A DNA stretch of 14,607 nt from Candidatus Woesearchaeota archaeon (lineage in GTDB: Archaea; Nanobdellota; Nanobdellia; Woesearchaeales; GW2011-AR4). Location: positions 1 through 14,607 of the forward strand of contig JASMFO010000045.1 of NCBI GenBank assembly GCA_030751755.1, read 5' to 3'. Within the stretch, counting starts at the first letter, position 1. Every line of letters starts with the position of its first letter. The position numbers and the translations under genes are program-made. Shown here piece after piece: positions 7,476-13,349 of this stretch. The notes under the pieces were generated by a model. The model saw only the letters and a program-made list of their open reading frames with translations. It made no database searches and was not told where the DNA came from.

Positions 7476-7832
7476 ATGTACCAAGATAGAAATTTTAGAC
7501 AAATGTCTGCTCCAGTTAATATTGGAGATGAATTCGATGTGAAGATAGAGGCTGTAGGTGAAAAAGGAGATGGTATTGCAAAGAAAGATGGTTTTGTTTT
7601 GTTTGTTCCGAACACAAAAGAAGGCCAAGAAGTGAAAATAAGAGTCACCAAAGTGCTGAGGAAAGTGGGCTTTGCGGAAGTTGTTGGTGAAAATCAAGCT
7701 TCTCAAGAGCAAGCGCCAGCAGAGGGTGAACCGCGACCTGAACAGGAACCTGCAGCTCAAGAAGAGCAGAAAATAGAAGATACTGAAGATTTCGGAGAAG
7801 AAGAAGCTAAAGAAGAAGAGAAAAAAGAATAA
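7476..7832 (+). CDS. TRAM-domain RNA-binding protein with acidic tail
   Basis: A 118-residue protein. Residues ~13-70 form a TRAM domain (VNIGDEFDVKIEAVGEKGDG, then IAKKDGFVLFVPNTKEGQEV and KVLRKVGFAEVV), the small beta-barrel RNA-binding fold also found in TrmA and MiaB/CDKAL1-type enzymes. Stand-alone TRAM proteins are common in archaea and act as RNA chaperones, in some species cold-induced. The N-terminal 12 residues are a short polar leader. Residues 71-118 are a low-complexity tail rich in Glu, Gln, Pro and Ala ending in a Glu/Lys run, probably disordered and longer than in minimal TRAM proteins. The start has a purine-rich ribosome site 8 nt upstream; Met10 is a weaker alternative. It appears monocistronic, with its own TATA box before it and a T-rich terminator after it. 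Confidence 0.9.
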   Translation: MYQDRNFRQMSAPVNIGDEFDVKIEAVGEKGDGIAKKDGFVLFVPNTKEGQEVKIRVTKVLRKVGFAEVVGENQASQEQAPAEGEPRPEQEPAAQEEQKIEDTEDFGEEEAKEEEKKE

Positions 7833-7834
7833 GG

Positions 7835-7860
7835 TTATTTCTTTTTTGTTTTATTTTTAA
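7835..7860 (+). terminator. T-rich terminator after the TRAM gene
   Basis: Directly after the TAA there are several runs of T (TTTCTTTTTT, TTTTATTTTT) without a strong hairpin, the usual form of an archaeal intrinsic terminator. The TATA box of the next gene follows immediately. Confidence 0.55.
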
Positions 7861-7863
7861 TCA

Positions 7864-7872
7864 GTTTTAAAT
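7864..7872 (+). promoter_or_regulatory. TATA box of the LigT/ThpR gene
   Basis: TTTTAAATA lies about 28 nt before the ATG at 7896. No Shine-Dalgarno precedes the ATG, so the transcript is probably leaderless. Confidence 0.55.
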
Positions 7873-7895
7873 AGTTTTAAGTATAAACCACTACA

Positions 7896-8435
7896 ATGCG
7901 ATTATTTATAGCAATTGAAATTCCGGAAGATATAAAAGAATATCTAACCAGCATACAAGAAAAAATATATATGAATTCTAATAAAATTAGATTTGTTAAA
8001 AAAGAACAAATACATTTAACATTAAAATTTCTTGGGGAGGTTCAGCCCAATATTGCAGATGAAATTAAAGATAATTTAAAGAGAATAAATTTCAATCCTT
8101 TTTCTGTTGTTTTAGATAATCTTGGTATTTTCCCAAATGAAGGCTACATAAAGGTTATATGGGTTGGGCTAAAACCAGAAAAGCCAATATTAGAGCTGCA
8201 AAAGGGCATTGATGAAAGCCTCAGAAAATTATTCAAAAAAGAGAAAAACTTCAAAGCCCATGTTACATTAGCCAGAGTAAAATACATAGAAAACAAAGAC
8301 AACTTCATTGATAAATTAAAAACAATAAAGGTTGAAAATAAAAAAATAGGAATAAGCAATTTCAAATTGATAAAGAGCACTTTAACCCCAAAAGGTCCTG
8401 TTTATGAGGGTTTTGAAGTCTTTGGTTCAAATTAA
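7896..8435 (+). CDS. thpR: RNA 2',3'-cyclic phosphodiesterase (LigT/ThpR family)
   Basis: A 179-residue, full-length member of the 2H phosphoesterase family. The two signature HxT motifs are present: His40-Leu-Thr42 in QIHLTLKFLGEV and His122-Val-Thr124 in FKAHVTLARVKY. They sit symmetrically in the two lobes and hold the cyclic phosphate. The N-terminus MRLFIAIEIPEDIKEYL is typical of archaeal ThpR/LigT. The enzyme opens RNA 2',3'-cyclic phosphates to 2'-phosphates and in vitro can join tRNA halves through a 2'-5' bond. It acts in RNA end processing or repair in the cytosol. It seems to be transcribed alone from a leaderless promoter. Confidence 0.93.
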   Translation: MRLFIAIEIPEDIKEYLTSIQEKIYMNSNKIRFVKKEQIHLTLKFLGEVQPNIADEIKDNLKRINFNPFSVVLDNLGIFPNEGYIKVIWVGLKPEKPILELQKGIDESLRKLFKKEKNFKAHVTLARVKYIENKDNFIDKLKTIKVENKKIGISNFKLIKSTLTPKGPVYEGFEVFGSN

Positions 8436-8462
8436 GAAAGCTGCAGAAATTAAAAACACTAA

Positions 8463-8480
8463 AAAATCGCTTGCGATTTT
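8463..8480. repeat. Inverted repeat after thpR
   Basis: AAAATCG (8463-8469) and CGATTTT (8474-8480) form a 7-bp perfect stem with loop CTTG, 27 bp after the thpR stop. It is not followed by a T run, so it is not a classical terminator; it may mark the transcript's 3' end or stabilise it. Confidence 0.45.
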
Positions 8481-8521
8481 GGGTGTACCAGAAATCAAAG
8501 ATTCCTGAGTATTTGCTGGGA

Positions 8522-8544
8522 TTTGGAAATCTACGATTTCCAAA
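8522..8544. promoter_or_regulatory. 10-bp inverted repeat abutting the rpsB promoter (operator-like)
   Basis: TTTGGAAATC (8522-8531) and GATTTCCAAA (8535-8544) are perfect inverted repeats separated by TAC. The right arm ends 3 bp before the T-rich TATA box of rpsB, where the BRE lies. A dimeric DNA-binding regulator or the 3' hairpin of an upstream transcript are both possible; no regulator is identified. Confidence 0.5.
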
Positions 8545-8545
8545 A

Positions 8546-8557
8546 CCTTTTTAAATA
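8546..8557 (+). promoter_or_regulatory. TATA box of rpsB
   Basis: CCTTTTTAAATA fits an archaeal TATA element with an upstream BRE. Expected transcription start is about 8578-8582, giving a leader of about 100 nt before the rpsB ATG at 8682, much longer than the leaderless genes nearby. Confidence 0.55.
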
Positions 8558-8586
8558 AAACATTCTTCCCAGACCATATTACCAAC

Positions 8587-8651
8587 ATGCAAACTACGGT
8601 TTGCATAACGCTGCATGAGGTAATAAAAATTGCAGTTCATATTCTGAACTG
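8587..8651 (+). promoter_or_regulatory. Structured 5' leader of rpsB (two hairpins)
   Basis: ATGCAAAC (8587-8594) and GTTTGCAT (8599-8606) form an 8-bp perfect stem closed as C-TACG-G, a UNCG-type tetraloop in RNA and very stable. CAGTTCA (8633-8639) and TGAACTG (8645-8651) form a second, 7-bp stem with a 5-nt loop. CTGCA (8611-8615) and TGCAG (8631-8635) could pair as a competing helix that overlaps the second stem. AAAGGG at 8668-8673, 8 nt before the ATG, is the likely ribosome site. The arrangement would suit translational control of rpsB, but control is inferred. Confidence 0.5.
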
Positions 8652-8681
8652 TTATTCAAAGAAAATTAAAGGGAATTGTCA

Positions 8682-9281
8682 ATGGCAGAAGAAAAATTTT
8701 TGGTTCCTACAGAAGAGTACCTAAAGTCTGGAATACATATAGGTACAAAGTTTAAAACCAGATACATGGAGAAATTCATCTACAAAACAAGACCTGATGG
8801 GTTGTCTGTTTTAAACTTACAGAAGATAGATGAAAGGCTGAACATAGCAGCTAAATTCTTAGCCCAATATAATCCAGAAGATATCTTGGTTGTTGGGCGG
8901 CGTGAAAGTGCATGGAAGCCATTAAAAATGTTTAATAAGGTTATTGGAGCAAGAGTATTTGCAGGAAGATACCCTCCGGGAATTTTGACAAATCCGCGCT
9001 TAGATAATTACATTGAAGCTAAAGTTATGTTAGCTGTTGATTCTGGTCCAGATAGGAATGCTGTTGTGGATAGTATGAAAATGGGCATCCCTATTGTTGC
9101 AATATGTGATACTAATAACCAATCAAACAATATAGACCTTGTTGTTCCTAGCAATAACAAGGGTAAAAAAAGCTTAGGCTTGTTTTTTTGGATATTGGCA
9201 AGAGAGTATCTAAGGAATCGTGGCATTTTAAAGAAAAATGAAGAGCTCAAGGAGAAAGTAGAAGATTTTACTGAGGAATAA
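8682..9281 (+). CDS. rps2: Small ribosomal subunit protein uS2, archaeal type
   Basis: A 199-residue protein starting at ATG 8682 (MAEEKFLVPTEEYL). A TTG two codons earlier is in frame but is less likely, since AAAGGG is well spaced for the ATG. Archaeal/eukaryotic uS2 features include YLKSGIHIGTKFKTRYM, the RPDGLSVLNLQKIDERL region, GRYPPGILTNP, the IPIVAICDTNNQSNNIDLVVPSNNK turn split as IVAICDTNN and DLVVPSNNKGKKSLGL, and the WILAREYLR helix. It is much shorter than bacterial uS2 and lacks its coiled-coil insertion. It is a structural protein of the 30S body near the head. The stop lies 4 bp from the stop of the convergent gpsA gene. Its neighbours in other archaea (enolase, RNA polymerase subunits, uS9) are not adjacent here. 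Confidence 0.95.
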   Translation: MAEEKFLVPTEEYLKSGIHIGTKFKTRYMEKFIYKTRPDGLSVLNLQKIDERLNIAAKFLAQYNPEDILVVGRRESAWKPLKMFNKVIGARVFAGRYPPGILTNPRLDNYIEAKVMLAVDSGPDRNAVVDSMKMGIPIVAICDTNNQSNNIDLVVPSNNKGKKSLGLFFWILAREYLRNRGILKKNEELKEKVEDFTEE

Positions 9282-9285
9282 TGCT

Positions 9286-10275
9286 TTATTCTATCTTCAA
9301 CAAGTCTGATATAGCTTCTTTTAAATCTTTATTTTTGTAAAGTACCTCATAAGCTTGCTTTGTAAGAGGCATGTAAAGTTTATTTTTTTCGCTGAATTCG
9401 TAAACAGCTTTTGTTGTTTGTATTCCTTCTGCTATCATGCCTTTCATTTCTTTTTTTATATCTTCAATTTTCTTGCCTTTGGCAATTCCTTCCCCCACCA
9501 ACCTGTTTCTGCTATGTTTGCTTGTACATGTTGCCACCAAGTCGCCTACGCCTGCAAGACCATAAAAGGTTGCTCTTTTAGCGCCTAGAAATTTCCCATA
9601 CGTGCTCATTTCCATTAGTCCTATTGTTATAATGCTTGCCTTTGCATTATCTCCATAACCCAGGCCATCGCATACGCCGGTGGCTATAGCTGCTATATTC
9701 TTTAATGCTCCGCAAACCTCGACCCCGATTATATCATCATGTGTAAAAACCCTGAAATAATTGGTATGGAATATTTGTTTAATATCTTTCAAACAGTTAA
9801 CATCTTCAGATGCTATAACCGTTGCTGTTGGCATTTTTCTGCTCACCTCTTCGGAATGATTTGGGCCAGAAAGAGATACTATAGAAACGTTGCCTAGTTC
9901 TTCTTTAAGAATTTCTGACATTCTTTTGTATGTTCCAGCTTCAATGCCTTTTGCAACATTAACAACAGTGTTGCAATTAACATATTTGGAGTATTGTTTA
10001 GCTACTTCCCTGGTAAATTGCGCCGGGATAGCATTGATCAGTAAATCTGCATTTGACGCTACTTTTTCTATAGAACTCTCAGCGTAGACATTGTCAGGTA
10101 TTTTAATTCCTGGAAGATAATTTTTATTTTCTCTTTTTTCATTGACAGACTGAATGGTCTCTTTTTCTCTTGCCCACAAAGTAACTTCATATCCATTTTC
10201 TGCTGCTATTACAGCTAAAGTTGTTCCCCAGCTTCCTGCTCCAATAATAGATATTTTTTTCATGTTAACCATCAT
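9286..10275 (-). CDS. gpsA: NAD(P)-dependent sn-glycerol-3-phosphate dehydrogenase, bacterial type
   Basis: A 329-residue protein, or 325 if it starts at the in-frame ATG 10263 (MKKISIIG), which gives the usual GpsA N-terminus; ATG 10275 lies 7 bp after the acyltransferase stop. It has the Rossmann motif GAGSWGTTLA (12-21), SGPNHSEEVSRKMPTAT, the catalytic lysine in GALKNIAAIATG (Lys192), DGLGYGDNAKA, and GDLVATCTSKHSRNR (~244-258) for binding the phosphate. All hallmark residues seem present. It reduces dihydroxyacetone phosphate to sn-glycerol-3-phosphate, the backbone of bacterial phospholipids. Archaea normally use the unrelated G1P dehydrogenase of opposite stereochemistry. It is the last gene of a three-gene operon with two acyltransferases, which supports an anabolic role. 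Confidence 0.94.
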   Translation of the reverse strand: MMVNMKKISIIGAGSWGTTLAVIAAENGYEVTLWAREKETIQSVNEKRENKNYLPGIKIPDNVYAESSIEKVASNADLLINAIPAQFTREVAKQYSKYVNCNTVVNVAKGIEAGTYKRMSEILKEELGNVSIVSLSGPNHSEEVSRKMPTATVIASEDVNCLKDIKQIFHTNYFRVFTHDDIIGVEVCGALKNIAAIATGVCDGLGYGDNAKASIITIGLMEMSTYGKFLGAKRATFYGLAGVGDLVATCTSKHSRNRLVGEGIAKGKKIEDIKKEMKGMIAEGIQTTKAVYEFSEKNKLYMPLTKQAYEVLYKNKDLKEAISDLLKIE

Positions 10276-10282
10276 TTGTTGA

Positions 10283-10912
10283 TTAAAATTTATATTCCTG
10301 ATTGCATAATTTTGCTATCTCTTTCATTATATCGTCTGTTATTCCCCTTAATAAGCCTTTTGTTATCTTTTTATTGTAGTATTTATCAAGATACAAGGGT
10401 TTGCCTATGTTCATTGTTGCTCTTTTTAATTTTGGAATATATTTTCCTTTTGGTAAAATTTCAAAAGTCCCAATTAACCCTATTGGAATTATGGGAACTT
10501 TGGCTGCTAAAGCCAGTCTCACTGCCCCAGTTTTTCCTTTCTGCAGTTTTCCTGTTAAGGATCTGGTTCCCTCTGGATGTATTCCTATTATTTTTCCGTG
10601 TTTCAAAGCTTCAATTGCCCATTTTAAAGTTTCGGTTCCTCTTGCATCCCTATCTAAAGGAATTGCTCCAGCCCACCTATGCCATAGTGATTTTAGACGG
10701 TTGTTGAAATGCTCCTTTTTTGCTAAAAAATGTATTTTTTTGTTAATGTGTACCACAAAGGTTTTCACTATGATAAGATGATCCATATAACTTTCGTGAT
10801 TTGCTGCTATTATAAATGGCCCGTTCTTAGGTATATTTTCCAAACCATTAATTTCTTTAATCCAAATATTAAATATTGGAGGAAGTATTATTTTAGCTAT
10901 TGGATAAACCAT
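10283..10912 (-). CDS. plsC: PlsC-type 1-acylglycerol-3-phosphate acyltransferase 1
   Basis: A 209-residue protein with the four acyltransferase blocks in order: NHESYMD (His39-x4-Asp44, catalytic), GAIPLDRDARG (block II, ~82-92), HPEGTRS (112-118, phosphate binding), and VPIIPIGLIGT (block IV). The N-terminal ILPPIFNIWIKEINGLENIP is the usual entry into the family, with a short hydrophobic stretch that may sit on the membrane. The family acylates lysophosphatidate at sn-2 to give phosphatidate; some members accept other acceptors. It starts 3 bp after the stop of a paralogous acyltransferase and ends 7 bp before gpsA. The complete EGTRS box makes this the more canonical of the pair. Confidence 0.9.
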   Translation of the reverse strand: MVYPIAKIILPPIFNIWIKEINGLENIPKNGPFIIAANHESYMDHLIIVKTFVVHINKKIHFLAKKEHFNNRLKSLWHRWAGAIPLDRDARGTETLKWAIEALKHGKIIGIHPEGTRSLTGKLQKGKTGAVRLALAAKVPIIPIGLIGTFEILPKGKYIPKLKRATMNIGKPLYLDKYYNKKITKGLLRGITDDIMKEIAKLCNQEYKF

Positions 10913-10915
10913 TTT

Positions 10916-11611
10916 TCAATAATTATATTTCTGGCCTGTTAGTTCTGCTATATTTTTCATTATTAAAGTTGTAACTTTTCTTAGAGTTTTATAATCTTTT
11001 TCCTTTCCATAATATTTGTCAAAAACCATGGGCTTTCCAAAGACCACATCTAATCTTTTAAATCTGGGAAATATTGCTCCCTTGGGCATTACTTGATATG
11101 ACCCTTTAATTCCTACAGGAATCACAGGAACTTTTGAAACTAGGGCAACTCTAGCCACTCCGGTTTTTGCTTTTTTTATTATCCCCTCTTCGCTTCTACC
11201 CCCCTCTGGAAAAATAGCAAAAAGTTCTCCTTTTTTAAGACCATCTACAGCTTTTTTAAAGGCTCTTTCATTTGTTTGTTTTCGTTTCTTATCACTTGAG
11301 ATTGATATGTACACATCCACTGCTATCCCTCCAAGATTGTTCAGTATCTTTCCAAAAGTATCATTTATAAAATAACGGGAGTTGACGAAAATATTTGTTT
11401 TCTTTTTGGTATATTTAATGATAAAAGTGGTTATAATAAAATCATCTATATAGCTTGCATGATTCGCTGCAACAATAAAGGGTTTATCTTTTGGAATATT
11501 ATGCATTCCATCAATTTTATGGATATATGGCCTAATAATCATATTTAATAAATTTGATGTTAAACTGTAAAACCATTCTAGGTTTTTTCTATGATTCATT
11601 TTAATTTTCAT
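10916..11611 (-). CDS. PlsC-type acyltransferase 2 (PEGGRS variant)
   Basis: A 231-residue paralog of the downstream acyltransferase. It has NHASYID (His51-x4-Asp56), GGIAVDVYIS (block II without the usual Arg), FPEGGRS (134-140) and VPVIPVGIKGS. Block III reads EGGRS rather than EGTRS. Residues 1-35 (NLEWFYSLTSNLLNMIIRPY) are a longer, hydrophobic lead that may bind the membrane. It shares the C-terminal layout (LTGQKYNY against LCNQEYKF) with paralog 1, suggesting tandem duplication followed by divergence. It is first in the operon, with ATG 11611 following a TATA-like element. If paralog 1 acylates sn-2, this copy may acylate sn-1 directly from acyl-CoA, or a different acceptor; that division of labour is a guess. 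Confidence 0.86.
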   Translation of the reverse strand: MKIKMNHRKNLEWFYSLTSNLLNMIIRPYIHKIDGMHNIPKDKPFIVAANHASYIDDFIITTFIIKYTKKKTNIFVNSRYFINDTFGKILNNLGGIAVDVYISISSDKKRKQTNERAFKKAVDGLKKGELFAIFPEGGRSEEGIIKKAKTGVARVALVSKVPVIPVGIKGSYQVMPKGAIFPRFKRLDVVFGKPMVFDKYYGKEKDYKTLRKVTTLIMKNIAELTGQKYNY

Positions 11612-11647
11612 TTGAGTATAGTTTACAGAAGAAAATAATAATCCTTA

Positions 11648-11659
11648 TTTTAAAAACTT
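11648..11659 (-). promoter_or_regulatory. Putative TATA box of the acyltransferase-gpsA operon
   Basis: Read on the minus strand, AGTTTTTAAAAT lies about 40 nt before the ATG at 11611, giving a leader of roughly 10-15 nt. No clear Shine-Dalgarno is present. Other AT-rich stretches in the 112-bp gap could also serve. Confidence 0.35.
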
Positions 11660-11698
11660 ATTGAATAAAAATAGCTATAAAAGTGCAGATTAGTTAAT

Positions 11699-11722
11699 AA
11701 AATAATAAAAAATAAGAAAAAG
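11699..11722 (-). terminator. T-rich terminator of radA
   Basis: On the minus strand the radA TAG is followed at once by GCTTTTTCTTATTTTTTATTATT, a multi-T tract without a strong hairpin, typical of archaeal intrinsic termination. It separates radA from the acyltransferase operon on the same strand. Confidence 0.6.
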
Positions 11723-11723
11723 C

Positions 11724-12749
11724 CTAAATGTCTTTTAATCCACTTGTCTCGACATAGAAGCTTGCTTCCCCTTCAGGCAAATTAGGACTGTCTACAAGCT
11801 TAGCAACTCTGCTTCCTTTCTTGCCTTTTCTTAGGTAAATCCTAAAAGTAGAGGCATGGCCAACAATATGACCTCCAATAGCCTGTGTAGGGTCTCCAAA
11901 GAACGTGTCAGGCTTAGCCATTACCTGGTTTGTGACATACACGCATAAGTTGTACATTTGAGATAGTTTTGAGAGGTCCCTCATATGCCGGTTTATCTTC
12001 TGTTGCCTTTCTGCTAATGTGCCTCTGCCAATGTACTCTGCTCTAAAGTGGGCTGTCAAGGAATCCACAATAACCAGCTTTACATCCAATCCTTGTTTCT
12101 TTATGAGATCCTCTACTTTTTCTCCCAACAGCATTTGATGGTCTGTGTTAAATGCCTTTGCAACTTTAATATTCTTAAGCGCCTCTTTAGGGTCCAAACC
12201 AACGCTTTTGGCAAGCTGCTCAATTCTTTCTGGTCTGAAAGTATTCTCTGTATCAATGTATACTGCAGTTGAACCTGGAAATTGCTTTTGGCAGTTTACT
12301 GCTAAGATGTGCCCTATTTGTGTTTTTCCAGAACCATACTCTCCAAAACATTCTGTTAGTGCTCCAGACTCAAAACCGCCGCCAACTAAAGCATCAAAAG
12401 TCTTGCTTCCAGTGGATATCTTCAGAACCTGCTCTCTTTTTTTGAGAATATCTTCTCCAGATTCAAATCCCATTTCTAAAGAAGTCCTGGCTGCTGCTAT
12501 AATCTTTTTAGCCGCTGCTTGCACCATGCCTGTTGCGTCTATAAGCTCACCAGGGGTTGCAACTGCAACCGACATAAGGTCATTATAGCCGACTGCTTCA
12601 AGTTTTTCAATGGTTGCAGGACCTACACCAGGCAGGTCTGATAAAGTTTTTTCTTTAATTGTTTTCTCCTCTTTAGAAAATTTTATATTTTTTTCAAGTT
12701 TTTTCTCATCTTGAGACATAACTTTTGGTTCCATTAAGATTTGTTTCAT
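11724..12749 (-). CDS. radA: RadA recombinase
   Basis: A 341-residue protein starting at ATG 12749, chosen because AGGTGAT (12754-12760) is a strong Shine-Dalgarno 4 nt upstream; the in-frame GTG at 12758 falls inside that site. An acidic/lysine-rich tail (1-35) precedes a helix-hairpin-helix domain (LSDLPGVGPATIEKL, ~36-85). The ATPase core has Walker A GEYGSGKTQ (136-144), Walker B LVIVD (225-229), RAEYIGRGTLAERQQK, and the L2/C-terminal motifs TNQVMAKPD, GDPTQAIGGHIVGH and LRKGKKGSR. The linker carries GFESG, an F-x-x-G form of the F-x-x-A polymerisation motif, also seen in methanogen RadA as far as I recall. It forms filaments on ssDNA and performs strand exchange. The small gene upstream (64 bp) and RPA further upstream suggest a recombination neighbourhood. 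Confidence 0.96.
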   Translation of the reverse strand: MKQILMEPKVMSQDEKKLEKNIKFSKEEKTIKEKTLSDLPGVGPATIEKLEAVGYNDLMSVAVATPGELIDATGMVQAAAKKIIAAARTSLEMGFESGEDILKKREQVLKISTGSKTFDALVGGGFESGALTECFGEYGSGKTQIGHILAVNCQKQFPGSTAVYIDTENTFRPERIEQLAKSVGLDPKEALKNIKVAKAFNTDHQMLLGEKVEDLIKKQGLDVKLVIVDSLTAHFRAEYIGRGTLAERQQKINRHMRDLSKLSQMYNLCVYVTNQVMAKPDTFFGDPTQAIGGHIVGHASTFRIYLRKGKKGSRVAKLVDSPNLPEGEASFYVETSGLKDI

Positions 12750-12795
12750 TATTATCACCTTTTAAATTTTTTGTTTATTTTTTTATTTGTGTTTA

Positions 12796-12813
12796 GATTA
12801 AAAAATAAAAAAA
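12796..12813 (-). terminator. T-rich tract after the small gene upstream of radA
   Basis: On the minus strand the TAA at 12814 is followed by TTTTTTTATTTTTTAATC. This may end the small gene's transcript or only part of it, since radA starts 47 bp further on and has a strong ribosome site but no obvious TATA box at the right distance. Confidence 0.45.
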
Positions 12814-13092
12814 TTAAGCCGCATTTTGCAGCTCTTTCATTACAATGTACTCGTAAGCCTTTTGCAATACCAAAGAAGCTTTTGGAAGGTCATTTATCCT
12901 CAGAGTGTTTGTGCTCTGCCATTCTCCATTTTTGCCCATATATCTTCTCTGGAATGACACGGTCTTAAAGTTCACATCATTCCCTTCCTTATTTTTTCCT
13001 TGGTTTTCCCAAATAGTGGCTGTTAAAGCACCTGTAGAAAACTTTTTTTCTGGTATGTTTCCAGAAACTATCTCAGTTTTTATTTTTTCCAT
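12814..13092 (-). CDS. Small conserved-looking protein of unknown function upstream of radA
   Basis: A 92-residue protein that I cannot assign to a named family. It is predicted beta-rich in its N-terminal two thirds: KFSTGALTATIWENQGKN, then VNFKTVSFQRRYM and GEWQSTNTLRINDLP. A C-terminal helix follows (KASLVLQKAYEYIVMKEL). The beta strands with Arg/Lys-rich turns and the final helix could suit a nucleic-acid-binding fold; this is a structural guess. No cysteines, signal peptide or membrane segment is present. The start is firm: GAGGT at 13101-13105 lies 8 nt before the ATG. Its position between RPA/YdjM-like genes and radA on the same strand suggests a DNA-related role. Antisense frames over it are not supported. 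Confidence 0.72.
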   Translation of the reverse strand: MEKIKTEIVSGNIPEKKFSTGALTATIWENQGKNKEGNDVNFKTVSFQRRYMGKNGEWQSTNTLRINDLPKASLVLQKAYEYIVMKELQNAA

Positions 13093-13349
13093 ATTTACTT
13101 ACCTCATTGCTTTCGCGTTTTATTTCAACATTCCCTTGATTATGAGCATGCAAAGCCTAAGCTTCACAACTCCAGGAATGGAGGTGCTGTATGATTTCTC
13201 ATACAACAGATACTATAAGGACGAGTTCATTTAAATACTTCATTCGCAGATGTCCAGTGTATAGAAGATTAGGGATTTATGCGTTAGAGAACGAGAAAAC
13301 CTAAAATTTTAGTGTTTCAGGATGTCCAGTGCTACTGCAATATCTATTT
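13093..13349. other. Non-coding stretch with hairpins and direct repeats
   Basis: No confident gene. On the minus strand it is the leader region of the 92-residue protein. TGTATGA (13188-13194) and TCATACA (13199-13205) form a 7-bp stem whose minus-strand loop is GAAA. CTCCA (13170-13174) and TGGAG (13179-13183) form a 5-bp stem whose plus-strand loop is GGAA. ATTTAAAT at 13229-13236 is symmetric and could be a TATA box for either strand. An ATG at 13142 opens a 30-codon plus-strand frame ending at 13234, with ordinary codons but no Shine-Dalgarno. I found no tRNA-like T-arm or CRISPR repeat. Confidence 0.4.
13249..13331. repeat. 11-bp direct repeat GATGTCCAGTG, two copies 72 bp apart
   Basis: GATGTCCAGTG occurs at 13249-13259 and again exactly at 13321-13331. 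Between them is a perfect 12-bp palindrome CTAAAATTTTAG (13301-13312). The first copy starts 12 bp after a TATA-like ATTTAAATA. The pair could be protein-binding sites or the ends of a small inserted or duplicated element. Confidence 0.55.

Noticed and set aside
8463..8651. CRISPR array or repeat family in the hairpin-rich gap
   Set aside because: The stems differ in sequence and length, and there is no constant repeat with regular spacers.
8676..8681. TTG start of uS2 two codons upstream
   Set aside because: ATG 8682 is 8 nt from AAAGGG and gives a normal archaeal uS2 N-terminus.
8582..10275. Assembly chimera joining archaeal and bacterial DNA at the uS2/gpsA junction
   Set aside because: Base composition and spacing look the same across the junction, and bacterial-type genes occur on both sides and between archaeal genes; still worth confirming from read coverage.
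10276..10707. 143-codon frame antisense to the acyltransferase gene
   Set aside because: Leu/Phe-rich translation mirrors the minus-strand gene, which has all acyltransferase motifs.
12145..12588. 147-codon frame antisense to radA
   Set aside because: It lies wholly over the conserved RadA core, has no ribosome site and no recognisable domain; a shadow of coding bias.
12750..12758. GTG start of RadA
   Set aside because: This GTG is part of the AGGTGAT ribosome site for ATG 12749.
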